From Candidatus Microthrix parvicella Bio17-1 (GTDB lineage: Bacteria > Actinomycetota > Acidimicrobiia > Acidimicrobiales > Microtrichaceae), in assembly GCF_000299415.1 (NCBI RefSeq), contig NZ_AMPG01000002.1, forward strand, positions 806,001-870,000: a stretch of 64,000 nt of DNA, read 5' to 3'. Both the position numbers and the translations under genes were made by a program. Every line of letters starts with the position of its first letter. Positions within the stretch are counted from its first letter, which is position 1. Of the stretch, positions 55,998 through 62,970 are shown piece by piece. The notes below the pieces were generated by a model. It was not told the origin of the DNA, made no database searches, and saw nothing but the letters and a program-made list of their open reading frames with translations.

Positions 55998-56561
55998 TCA
56001 CCTGGCATTGATCCTTGCCATGGCGGCGTCCACGCCCTCGGTCAGGATCAACTCGACGGCGTCGGCCGCCTCGACCACGGCCACGGCCAGCAGTTCCTTG
56101 GTGGCGCCGGTGGTCTTGGACAGCACGTGCCCCACACCCTGCTCCTTGCCACCGGGCGGTTTACCCACCCCAATCCGAACGCGGGTGAAATCACGGGTGT
56201 GCAGGTGTGCCTCCACCGACCGCAGCCCATTGTGCCCGGCCAGTCCGCCGCCCACCTTCACCTTCACCCGTCCAGGGGGCAGGTCCAGTTCATCGTGCAC
56301 GATGACCAGGCGATCGAAGTCCTCCTGGCCACCTCGGCGCCACAGCCGAACCACCGAGCGACCGGAGTCGTTCATGTAGGTGGTGGGGAACGCCAAAAGC
56401 ACGCGGTGACCGCCGAGACGGGCTTCGCTCAGCAGCGCCTCGTCCTTCGACGGCCGCAACCGATCGCCTGCACGCTCGGCCAAGAGGGCCACTGCGTCGG
56501 CGCCGACGTTGTGGCGGGTGCCCTCGTAGCGGGATCCGGGGTTCCCCAGGCCAACCACCAC
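55998..56561 (-). CDS. pth: Peptidyl-tRNA hydrolase
   Basis: This 187-residue protein has the family start VVGLGNPGSRYEGTRHNVG with the catalytic His about residue 17, FPTTYMNDSGRSV near residue 60, and VIVHDELDLPPGRVKVKVGGGLAGHNGLRS at about 88-116 with the catalytic Asp. It recycles peptidyl-tRNAs released from stalled ribosomes. The start is a GTG at 56561, where the family normally begins; no in-frame ATG/GTG lies further upstream before the rplY gene, which ends 56 bases upstream. The order rplY, pth is conserved in actinobacteria. Confidence 0.96.
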   Translation of the reverse strand: MVVGLGNPGSRYEGTRHNVGADAVALLAERAGDRLRPSKDEALLSEARLGGHRVLLAFPTTYMNDSGRSVVRLWRRGGQEDFDRLVIVHDELDLPPGRVKVKVGGGLAGHNGLRSVEAHLHTRDFTRVRIGVGKPPGGKEQGVGHVLSKTTGATKELLAVAVVEAADAVELILTEGVDAAMARINAR

Positions 56562-56617
56562 CAGGTCTGCCGGGGTGCCCCGGCGCTTCGGTCGGGCGTC
56601 GGACGAGCCTCGGGGGC

Positions 56618-57265
56618 TCAGGCCGAGGCCTCCTCACCCTCGGCACCCTCGCCCTCGGCACCCTCGCCCTCGACGGCGTTGGTCGCCACCACGGCGGCCC
56701 GGGTCAGGTGGGCCGACGCCACGGCCTTGCGTCCGTCGGTCAGCACCTTGATGCCGTCGCCCAGGTTCAGGTCTTGGACCTGCAGCGAACGACCCATCGT
56801 CAGTTCGGAGATGTCGGCCTCGATGCGCTCCGGGATCGAGTCGGCCCGCACCCGCACCTCGATGTTGGACAGCTTGCGCTCTACCATGCCGCCTTCGGCG
56901 ATGACCGCCTTGGCGGTGCCGACGAGGTACAGGGGCACCACCACCGTGACCTGCTGGGTGGCCGACACCCGCTGAAGGTCGAAGTGGGTGACGTTGCGCC
57001 GCACGGGGTGACGCTGCAGTTCCTTGACGATGACGGGCACGACCTCGTCGCCGACGGTCAGCGTGAGCATGGCGTTTTCGCCGTGCTCGGTGGCCAGCGC
57101 ATGACGCAGGTCGGCCCGCTCGACCGTGATGGGCACATTACCCTTGTCGAGACCGTAGAGGATGCCGGGGATGCGACCTTCCTGGCGCTCACGAATGGCG
57201 GCACCCGAACCGATCTCGGTGCGCACCTGGGCGCTGATGGCGATGGTTTCTGTCTGCTGTGACAT
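56618..57265 (-). CDS. rplY: 50S ribosomal protein bL25 (CTC form)
   Basis: This 215-residue protein has the bL25 beta-barrel domain (about 1-95) with IRERQEGRIPGILYGLDKGNVPITVE and ELQRHPVRRNVTHFDLQRVS, followed by the C-terminal TL5/CTC domain. The last 25 residues are acidic GEGAEGE repeats. It binds 5S rRNA in the large subunit. ATG 57265 has AGGAGAC ten bases upstream; the longer upstream reading runs through GC-rich non-coding sequence. A -10-like TATCAT lies at 57337-57342 (minus strand), which gives a leader of about 65 bases. Downstream is pth. Confidence 0.95.
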   Translation of the reverse strand: MSQQTETIAISAQVRTEIGSGAAIRERQEGRIPGILYGLDKGNVPITVERADLRHALATEHGENAMLTLTVGDEVVPVIVKELQRHPVRRNVTHFDLQRVSATQQVTVVVPLYLVGTAKAVIAEGGMVERKLSNIEVRVRADSIPERIEADISELTMGRSLQVQDLNLGDGIKVLTDGRKAVASAHLTRAAVVATNAVEGEGAEGEGAEGEEASA

Positions 57266-57320
57266 GGCTTGAGACGTCTCCTGGTTTCGTTCCCCGGGGG
57301 TTCCGAGGACTCCCGAGCGT

Positions 57321-57342
57321 CCCCGGGCCGGGGACGATGATA
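57321..57342 (-). promoter_or_regulatory. rplY promoter and leader hairpin
   Basis: TATCAT on the minus strand (57337-57342) is a likely -10 box for rplY. A perfect GC hairpin with the arms CCCCGG/CCGGGG around one base lies at 57321-57333, at the start of the predicted leader, and could modulate expression. Confidence 0.35.
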
Positions 57343-57402
57343 GACGCCGGATTCGATGGGCCCCCCATCGCCCCATCGGACCGACCGCACCAGCAGCGCC
57401 AC

Positions 57403-57445
57403 GGCGGCAAGGCAACCCGGCGGCAGGGCAACCCGGCGGCAAGGC
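57403..57445. repeat. 16-base tandem repeat upstream of the DUF2332 gene
   Basis: Two complete copies of GGCGGCARGGCAACCC and a partial third end about 22 bases before ATG 57468, in the region shared with the rplY promoter. Confidence 0.7.
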
Positions 57446-57467
57446 CTCGCCGTGGGAGCATGGCGCC

Positions 57468-58613
57468 ATGGCCGACCTGACCCAACTTCGCTCGACGCTT
57501 GGCGATTGGTTTGACTCACAGGGCCGAAGCTGCGCCGCATTGGGCTCGCCCCTCTATGGAGCGCTCGTGCCCAACGTGGGCGAGCAGGTGCGGTCGGGGC
57601 GTTACGACGCGCTCCTGGCGCCGCTCGAGCGGTGGCGTTTCGGCGACGCCATGCCCCTGCGGCTCATGGGAGCGGCCCACGCGCTGGCACTGTCAGGAGA
57701 CGCGCCGGCGCTCGCAGCCGCCTACCCATCGTGCCGGCCGAACACCCGCTTGGGCGGCGCTGCGCCGCCGGCGGACGCGGTGTTCGAGGCGCTCGCCTCA
57801 CACCCCGACCACGCCGCCGACTTTCTGCATCGTGCTGTGCAGACCAACGAGACCGGGCGGGCAGCCGCCCTGGCCCTGGGTCTCTCGGCGCTCGCCGGCA
57901 TGCCCGGTTTGAGCGGTCCGATCTCGCTGGTGGAGGTGGGCACGTCGGCGGGGCTCAACCTCCGAATGGACCGCTTCGCCTACCTCGACGGCCACCGGTC
58001 GACGGGCGAGCAACCGTTGGCGGGTGATCCGGCTTCGCTGGTGCGCCTGGCGCCGGAGTGGGTCGGCGGAGCCCCACATCTGCACGAGTGGCAGGTCGAC
58101 GATCGGATCGGTCTCGACCCACACCCGGCCGACCCGACCGACCCGGACGTTGCGCTGCGCCTGCACAGCTACCTCTGGCCGGATCAGACCGAGCGGCGCA
58201 AACGCCTCGACGGAGCGGTCCAACTGGCGGCCGCCGTGCCGGCCACGCTGATCGAGACCGACGACACCGCAGCCACGCTGGACGGCGTGTTGGCAGACCG
58301 GGCGGGCTCTCGCCCCACGATGGTGTTCCAGTCGATCATGTGGCAGTACGTGCCCACCGCTGAACGCTGGCCGATCACCCGGGCCATCGAGGCGGCCGGC
58401 GAGCGGGCCACCAAGGCCGCGCCGCTGGTGAGGGTGAGCTTCGAACCCGACGAATTCCGTCGCGACCGGGCGGCCGTGCAGTTGCGATGTTGGCCGGGCG
58501 GCTCGGGCACGCTGCTGGCCCACGCCGACTACCACGGCCGCTGGGTTCAGCCGCTGCCCACCATGTACGCGGGACGACGATCAGCTGTGGTTTTGACCGG
58601 CGAAGATCTCTGA
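57468..58613 (+). CDS. DUF2332 family protein
   Basis: This 381-residue protein matches the actinobacterial DUF2332 family. Its N-terminus contains CAALGSPLYGALVPNVGEQV and, near residue 145, ISLVEVGTSAGLNLRMDRFAY, which resembles a nucleotide- or SAM-binding turn. The middle has MVFQSIMWQYVPTAERW and the C-terminus SFEPDEFRRDRAAVQLRCWPGG. No catalytic function has been established to my knowledge. The start is ATG 57468; a clear ribosome site is not seen. The end overlaps the 3' end of the convergent prs gene by 33 bases. Confidence 0.8.
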   Translation: MADLTQLRSTLGDWFDSQGRSCAALGSPLYGALVPNVGEQVRSGRYDALLAPLERWRFGDAMPLRLMGAAHALALSGDAPALAAAYPSCRPNTRLGGAAPPADAVFEALASHPDHAADFLHRAVQTNETGRAAALALGLSALAGMPGLSGPISLVEVGTSAGLNLRMDRFAYLDGHRSTGEQPLAGDPASLVRLAPEWVGGAPHLHEWQVDDRIGLDPHPADPTDPDVALRLHSYLWPDQTERRKRLDGAVQLAAAVPATLIETDDTAATLDGVLADRAGSRPTMVFQSIMWQYVPTAERWPITRAIEAAGERATKAAPLVRVSFEPDEFRRDRAAVQLRCWPGGSGTLLAHADYHGRWVQPLPTMYAGRRSAVVLTGEDL

Positions 58614-59585
58614 CACCGAGGTGTCCTCGAACACCGCGTCGAGGGCGTCCGCGATGATCTCGGCCACCGACAACACCACCAACTTGTCGAAGTTCTTCTC
58701 CGGTGGGATCGGCAGCGTGTTGGTGATGACCAGTTTCTCGATCGGCGCGTTCTTCAGCCGGTCGACCGCCGGGCCCGAGAGCACCCCGTGGGTGGCTGCG
58801 GCGTACACCTCGGTGGCGCCCTCCACCTTCAACTGCTCCGCAGCGGCACAGATGGTGCCCGCGGTGTCGATCATGTCGTCGATGATCACGCACGGCCGAC
58901 CTTTCACCTGGCCGACCACTCCTTTGGCCTCGACGATGCTCTGCTCGCCGTCGGCACCGGCACCCTCCACCTTCACCCGGCGCTTGTGCACCATGGCGAT
59001 ATCGGTGTTGAGGTGGTTGCCGTAGCGCTCCGCCACCCGCACCCGGCCCGAGTCGGGGCTGACGACCACCACGTTGGGCGGCAGGTTGGCCTTCATCCAG
59101 TTGACGAGCACCGGCATGGCTGTGAGGTGGTCGACCGGCCCATCGAAGAACCCCTGAATCTGGCCCGAGTGCAGGTCGATCGACACCAGTCGCTTGGCGC
59201 CGGCCGCGGCGAACAGGTTGGCGACCAGCTTGGCCGTGATCGGCTCGCGCCCCGTGGCCTTCCGGTCCTGCCTGGAGTAGCCGAAGAAGGGCGCCACCAC
59301 CGTGATGCGCTTGGCGGAGGCCCGGCGAGCCGCATCCACCATGATCAACTGCTCCATGATGGCGTCGTTGATCGTGGTGCCCTCGATGCTGTCGTGGGTC
59401 TGCAGGATGAACAGGTCGGCGCCCCGGATCGACTCGCCATAACGGCAGTGGCGCTCGCCGTTGGGGAAGCTGGCCAGCTCCACGTCGCCCAGGGGAACGC
59501 CAAGGCGCTCGGAGATCTCGGTGGCCAGTTCGGGGTGGACCCGACCAGCGACCAGCAACAGCTTCTTCTTGGTGACCAGCTCCAC
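58581..59585 (-). CDS. prs: Ribose-phosphate pyrophosphokinase
   Basis: This 334-residue enzyme makes phosphoribosyl pyrophosphate from ribose 5-phosphate and ATP for nucleotide, histidine and cell-wall arabinan synthesis. Clear features are KKKLLLVAGRVHPELA at the start, PFFGYSRQDRK, the substrate loop SIDLHSGQIQGFFDGPVDHLTAMP, and the PRPP loop VIIDDMIDTAGTI near residue 233. GTG 59585 is the start that fits the family; the reading further upstream runs through the tRNA gene. Its 3' end overlaps the convergent DUF2332 gene. The tRNA-Gln lies 65 bases upstream in the same direction. Confidence 0.96.
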   Translation of the reverse strand: MELVTKKKLLLVAGRVHPELATEISERLGVPLGDVELASFPNGERHCRYGESIRGADLFILQTHDSIEGTTINDAIMEQLIMVDAARRASAKRITVVAPFFGYSRQDRKATGREPITAKLVANLFAAAGAKRLVSIDLHSGQIQGFFDGPVDHLTAMPVLVNWMKANLPPNVVVVSPDSGRVRVAERYGNHLNTDIAMVHKRRVKVEGAGADGEQSIVEAKGVVGQVKGRPCVIIDDMIDTAGTICAAAEQLKVEGATEVYAAATHGVLSGPAVDRLKNAPIEKLVITNTLPIPPEKNFDKLVVLSVAEIIADALDAVFEDTSVSEIFAGQNHS

Positions 59586-59650
59586 CGCAGTGTGCTCCTC
59601 CGACCCGGAGGTCGACGTGTTGTTGGGGATACGTGCGTCGATGTTGTTCG

Positions 59651-59723
59651 CTGGCGGGGCAGGGATCGAACCTGCAACCTCCTGATCCAAAGTCAGGCGT
59701 TCTGCCGATTGAACTACCCGCCA
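59651..59723 (-). tRNA. tRNA-Gln (anticodon TTG)
   Basis: On the minus strand a 73-base cloverleaf is complete: 7-bp acceptor TGGCGGG/CCCGCCA, D arm GTTC/GAAC with an 8-base loop, anticodon stem CCTGA/TCAGG with loop CTTTGGA, a 5-base variable arm and T arm GCAGG/CCTGC with TTCGATC. The anticodon is TTG (glutamine). The discriminator is G, and CCA is not encoded. Confidence 0.95.
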
Positions 59724-59769
59724 AAGGTAGTTGGCCACACGATACCGGCCGTCCGCCGCCGGCGCCGCC

Positions 59770-59799
59770 TTGGTTCGATTCGCTGGGGACCGGTACAGT
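59770..59799 (+). promoter_or_regulatory. Promoter of the bS22 gene
   Basis: TTGGTT (59770-59775) and TACAGT (59794-59799) are 18 bases apart. The -10 box ends ten bases before ATG 59810, giving a leader of only about four bases. Confidence 0.55.
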
Positions 59800-59809
59800 G
59801 CCCCCCCTC

Positions 59810-59908
59810 ATGGGATCACTGATTAAGAAGCGTCGCAAGCGTATGCGGAAGAAGAAGCACAAGAAGCTGTTGCGGAAGACGCGTCACCAGCGTCGCTCCA
59901 AGAAGTAG
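59810..59908 (+). CDS. Small ribosomal protein bS22 (AURKAIP1/COX24-like)
   Basis: This 32-residue highly basic protein reads GSLIKKRRKRMRKKKHKKLL at the start and ends RHQRRSKK. It matches the tiny actinobacterial 30S subunit protein bS22 described in Mycobacterium smegmatis ribosomes, which shares the GSxIKKRRKRM and KKxxKLLRxTR pattern. It probably sits on 16S rRNA in the small subunit. Such short genes are often missed in annotation. It has its own near-leaderless promoter, and a likely hairpin terminator follows. No related second copy is seen. Confidence 0.9.
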   Translation: MGSLIKKRRKRMRKKKHKKLLRKTRHQRRSKK

Positions 59909-59918
59909 CCTCCGCCTC

Positions 59919-59940
59919 GCCGCCACCTTCAGGGTGCGGC
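59919..59940. terminator. Hairpin between bS22 and ispE ends
   Basis: GCCGCCACC, loop TTCAG, GGTGCGGC forms an eight-base-pair stem with a single-base bulge. It lies after the bS22 stop and includes the last codons of the convergent ispE gene. It has no T tract, so termination is inferred from the stem only. Confidence 0.4.
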
Positions 59941-60693
59941 GGGCACCGTGCTGACCAGGCGATGCCCGGGTCCCGGGTGGTGGCCCTCGACGAACCACGT
60001 CGAACCGCTGCCCGCCAACCGTGGCACCTGGCCGGACGCATCGCCCAGGCGATGACGCCACTTCGCCAGCTCGGGCACTTCGGCCAACGCTGCGGGCTCC
60101 AAGTCGTTGCCGTTGTCGCCGGAGGGCCCGCCAAGCGCGTCCCAACGGGCATACACCGCAGGTGTTGATGCCCCCAGCGGGGGCGTCAACAGCGTGAGGT
60201 CAAGGGCCCTGAAGGGCAGCCGCTCGACCAGCTCCCCAATACCTCTCACCCGGGCGCGCCCGCCGACGACGCAGAACGGCACGTCGGCACCCAGTCGGGC
60301 CGCGGCGCCCAGGTCGGTCCACCCCGCCCAGCGCAGGATGGCGGCTGCATCGGCCGATCCACCACCAAGCCCCGCACCGGCGGGTATGTGCTTGGTGAGT
60401 TGCACCGAGGCCGTGCGCCCCACCAGCGCGAGTGCCCGTGTCACCAGGTTGTCGCTGGTGGCACCCACCCATTTCACCGAGTCGTCGCCGGCCGACGCAC
60501 CCTCACCCTCGATGGTGAGACCCTCGCCGGGCCCCAGCACCAGCCGGTCGGCCAGGGACAGCGAGACCATCTCGGCGTCCAGTGTGTGGTACCCGTCCGG
60601 GCGAACCCCGGTGACCCGCAGGCTCAAGGTCATCTTGGCTGGAGCCTGAAGCGTCACCGCTTGATCGAGCGGGTCCTTGACGTGATCCGGCAC
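59929..60693 (-). CDS. ispE: 4-Diphosphocytidyl-2-C-methyl-D-erythritol kinase
   Basis: This 254-residue GHMP kinase phosphorylates the 2-hydroxyl of CDP-methylerythritol in the MEP route to isoprenoids. Seen are the N-terminal APAKMTLSLRVTGVRPDGYHTLD (catalytic Lys of the family), the GHMP loop PAGAGLGGGSADAAAIL near residue 105, and DVPFCVVGG near residue 137. It is slightly shorter than the E. coli enzyme (283 residues). The start is a GTG nine bases after the rsmA stop, in keeping with the conserved rsmA-ispE order. Confidence 0.94.
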   Translation of the reverse strand: MPDHVKDPLDQAVTLQAPAKMTLSLRVTGVRPDGYHTLDAEMVSLSLADRLVLGPGEGLTIEGEGASAGDDSVKWVGATSDNLVTRALALVGRTASVQLTKHIPAGAGLGGGSADAAAILRWAGWTDLGAAARLGADVPFCVVGGRARVRGIGELVERLPFRALDLTLLTPPLGASTPAVYARWDALGGPSGDNGNDLEPAALAEVPELAKWRHRLGDASGQVPRLAGSGSTWFVEGHHPGPGHRLVSTVPAAP

Positions 60694-60702
60694 CAGGCCA
60701 AG

Positions 60703-61584
60703 TTACCGGCCGGCGGGGAGCTGCGCCGCCAGCCGTGAGAAGTCCGCCAGGGCGAGTTGCTCGGGGCGATCGGTCGGATTCACGCCGGCCACCTCGAAGT
60801 GTTCGAGCGAGACGATGCCGCTCAGCGACCGCCGCAACATCTTGCGGCGGCCCCCAAACGCGGTGCGCACCACCCGATCGAGACGCTCATCGTCGACACC
60901 GTCCGTTGGGATGGGCGAGCGCTCGTGGCGGATAAACCGGACGAGCACGGAGTCGACCCGGGGCTCGGGCAGAAAGACGCTGCGGGGCACCTCGCCGACG
61001 ATCGACGCCGTGCCCCATCGAGCCAGCATCACGGTGGGAATGCCGTAGGTTCGCGAGCCCGGCTCGGCCTGCCACCGCTCCCCCACCTCGCGTTGCACCA
61101 TCACCAGGCCGCGGGTGATCATCGGCGCCCGCTCGGCCACACCCAACAGCAACGACGTGGCGACCGAGTAGGGCAGGTTGGCCACCAGGTCCCACTCGGT
61201 CACCTTCGGGGTAGTGGCGGATGCCACGGCGGCACCACTCAGCGTTTCGGCCCAGTCCAACGACAACGCATCGGCGCCGATCACCTCCACCCCCGTGCCG
61301 GCGGTGACCTCGGTCAACGGCTCCAGCAGCGACGGGTCGGCCTCCACCGCCACCACCCGTCCCGCCGTCATGGCCAGGCCCAGCGTGAGTGAACCGAGCC
61401 CGGGTCCGATCTCGACCACCGAGGACTCCTCGGTGACGCCCGCCAGCGTGACGATTCGACGAATCGTATTGGGATCGGCCACGAAGTTCTGACCCAGGGT
61501 CTTGCGTGGCAGATGTCGGTACCGGGCCAGCAGCTCCGAGATCGTCGAGCGTGTGAGCAGCGGCGGTCCGGCCTGTGGGGTCAT
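60703..61584 (-). CDS. rsmA: 16S rRNA dimethyladenosine transferase RsmA/KsgA
   Basis: This 293-residue enzyme dimethylates two adjacent adenosines near the 3' end of 16S rRNA during 30S assembly. Diagnostic parts are RKTLGQNFVADPNTIRRIV near residue 27, the SAM loop VEIGPGLGSLTLGLA, and the NLPYSVATSLLL catalytic motif (N-L-P-Y) near residue 140. The C-terminal helical domain is complete. ATG 61584 overlaps the stop of the upstream small membrane-protein gene (ATGA). Its order tatD, membrane gene, rsmA, ispE parallels tatD, rpfB, ksgA, ispE in mycobacteria. Confidence 0.96.
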   Translation of the reverse strand: MTPQAGPPLLTRSTISELLARYRHLPRKTLGQNFVADPNTIRRIVTLAGVTEESSVVEIGPGLGSLTLGLAMTAGRVVAVEADPSLLEPLTEVTAGTGVEVIGADALSLDWAETLSGAAVASATTPKVTEWDLVANLPYSVATSLLLGVAERAPMITRGLVMVQREVGERWQAEPGSRTYGIPTVMLARWGTASIVGEVPRSVFLPEPRVDSVLVRFIRHERSPIPTDGVDDERLDRVVRTAFGGRRKMLRRSLSGIVSLEHFEVAGVNPTDRPEQLALADFSRLAAQLPAGR

Positions 61585-62018
61585 GTACCGGTTCCGCCGC
61601 TGGAGGATCCGACACCCGACGTCGTCACCGAGGGCCCTGAGGTGGTCCTCGTGGTCAACGCCCCGGACTCCTCCAGGCTGATGACACGCTGTTCGATGGT
61701 GGTGGTGGTGATGTTCAATCGCGTCGGGGGCACGTTCTCCACGCCCTCGACCAACGGGCCGCGGCCGCCCGGTTCCCGCTTGCTCCGCTCGGCGTCGGCG
61801 AATCGGGAATGACCGCGAATGTTCCACGACGGATCGGTTTCGAAGAGCGGTGGCGGCAGCGGCACCCCCGATGTGGTGGTGACGGCGGTGGTCGTGGCGG
61901 CCTCCTCCGAATCATCGCCAAGGGTGACGACGAACACCACGGCCAGCACGGCGACAACCGCCCCGGTCAGTCCGGCGGCGATCCGGATGCGGGTCGGCGT
62001 GGATCGGTGCTGGGCCAT
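61581..62018 (-). CDS. Small single-pass membrane protein of unknown function
   Basis: This 145-residue protein has one hydrophobic segment (IAAGLTGAVVAVLAVVFVVTLG, about residues 13-34) and a Thr/Ser/Gly-rich C-terminal part that probably lies outside the membrane. No domain is recognised. It occupies the position of rpfB in mycobacterial clusters, but neither a resuscitation-promoting (lysozyme-like) domain nor a G5 domain is present. ATG 62018 is chosen because the membrane segment follows it; the longer reading to 62048 is also possible. It overlaps the rsmA start by four bases, and coupled expression is likely. Confidence 0.6.
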   Translation of the reverse strand: MAQHRSTPTRIRIAAGLTGAVVAVLAVVFVVTLGDDSEEAATTTAVTTTSGVPLPPPLFETDPSWNIRGHSRFADAERSKREPGGRGPLVEGVENVPPTRLNITTTTIEQRVISLEESGALTTRTTSGPSVTTSGVGSSSGGTGT

Positions 62019-62077
62019 TAAGGACAAGGTTACTGCGGGCTTTGGCATCCCGGTTGACGAGCAGGTCCGGAACGGCC

Positions 62078-62851
62078 TCAGCCGACAGTCGGGAGTGCCA
62101 GGCCGTAGGCCGCGTGGGTGTTGGCCCAGGCGTTGGCCTCAACCTCGGCGACCGTCTCGCCCCGGACCTCGGCCAGCCCGCGAGCCACGTCGACCACCCA
62201 GGCCGGCTGGTTTCGTCGACCCCGGTGGGGCACCGGCGCAAGAAACGGCGTGTCGGTCTCAACGAGGTACCGGTCGGGTGGCACCTGCTTGGCCGCCTCG
62301 CGCACGTCTGCGGCCCCCTTGAACGTGACGATGCCCGAGAACGACAGCACCGCCCCGCCGGCCAGGCACCGCTCCGCCTCCTGGGGACCACCGGTGAAGC
62401 AGTGAAGGATCGTGCGCCTGGGCCAGCCCTCGTCATCGAGGACGGCGAAGGTGTCCTGCCAAGCCTCCCGGGTGTGAATGACCAGCGGCACATCGAGCCG
62501 CAGAGCCAGCTGGATCTGGGCCGCAAAAACGTCCCGCTGGGTGTTTCGAGGGGAGTGGTCGTAGTGATAGTCGAGGCCGCACTCGCCCACGGCGACCGCG
62601 CCGCCATCGACCAGTTGTTCCAGCGCAACGATCAGCTCATCGACCGGTCCCTCATTCGAATCGTGCGGGTGCACGCCCGCCGTGGCCCACACCCCATCCC
62701 TCGTGCTCGCAAACTCAAGGCAGGCGCGTGACGACTGAATGGTGACGCCCACGTCGATGAACCTGCTCACCCCCTGCGACCGGGCCGCATCCAACAGTTC
62801 CTGCCCGTCATCCAGGTCCGCCAGGTGACAGTGGTGATCAAAGAACGCCAT
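62078..62851 (-). CDS. tatD: TatD-family metal-dependent deoxyribonuclease/hydrolase
   Basis: This 257-residue protein has all the TatD metal ligands: DHHCHL at the N-terminus, GVHPHD, the ECGLDYHYD Glu, IHTREA, HCFTG and ETDTPFLAP. TatD enzymes are TIM-barrel 3' exonucleases or peptide hydrolases. The ATG at 62851 begins directly with the metal motif, as usual for the family. It lies at the start of the tatD, membrane protein, rsmA, ispE run and is divergent from the phosphohexomutase gene. No clear -10 box stands at the usual leaderless distance. Confidence 0.94.
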   Translation of the reverse strand: MAFFDHHCHLADLDDGQELLDAARSQGVSRFIDVGVTIQSSRACLEFASTRDGVWATAGVHPHDSNEGPVDELIVALEQLVDGGAVAVGECGLDYHYDHSPRNTQRDVFAAQIQLALRLDVPLVIHTREAWQDTFAVLDDEGWPRRTILHCFTGGPQEAERCLAGGAVLSFSGIVTFKGAADVREAAKQVPPDRYLVETDTPFLAPVPHRGRRNQPAWVVDVARGLAEVRGETVAEVEANAWANTHAAYGLALPTVG

Positions 62852-62957
62852 GGTCCAGCTTGGCGAATACGGCCGAGCGCCGCCACCCGGGTGCGAGACG
62901 ATGCCGGCGTCGACGGCGGCGACGAGCTGGAGTCGGGTCGGGCGGCCTCCGGGGCAG

Positions 62958-62963
62958 TACCGT
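62958..62963 (+). promoter_or_regulatory. -10 box (TACCGT) of the phosphohexomutase gene
   Basis: TACCGT fits TAnnnT and ends seven bases before ATG 62971, so a leaderless mRNA is likely. The -35 is weak. Confidence 0.45.
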
Positions 62964-62970
62964 CGAGGTC

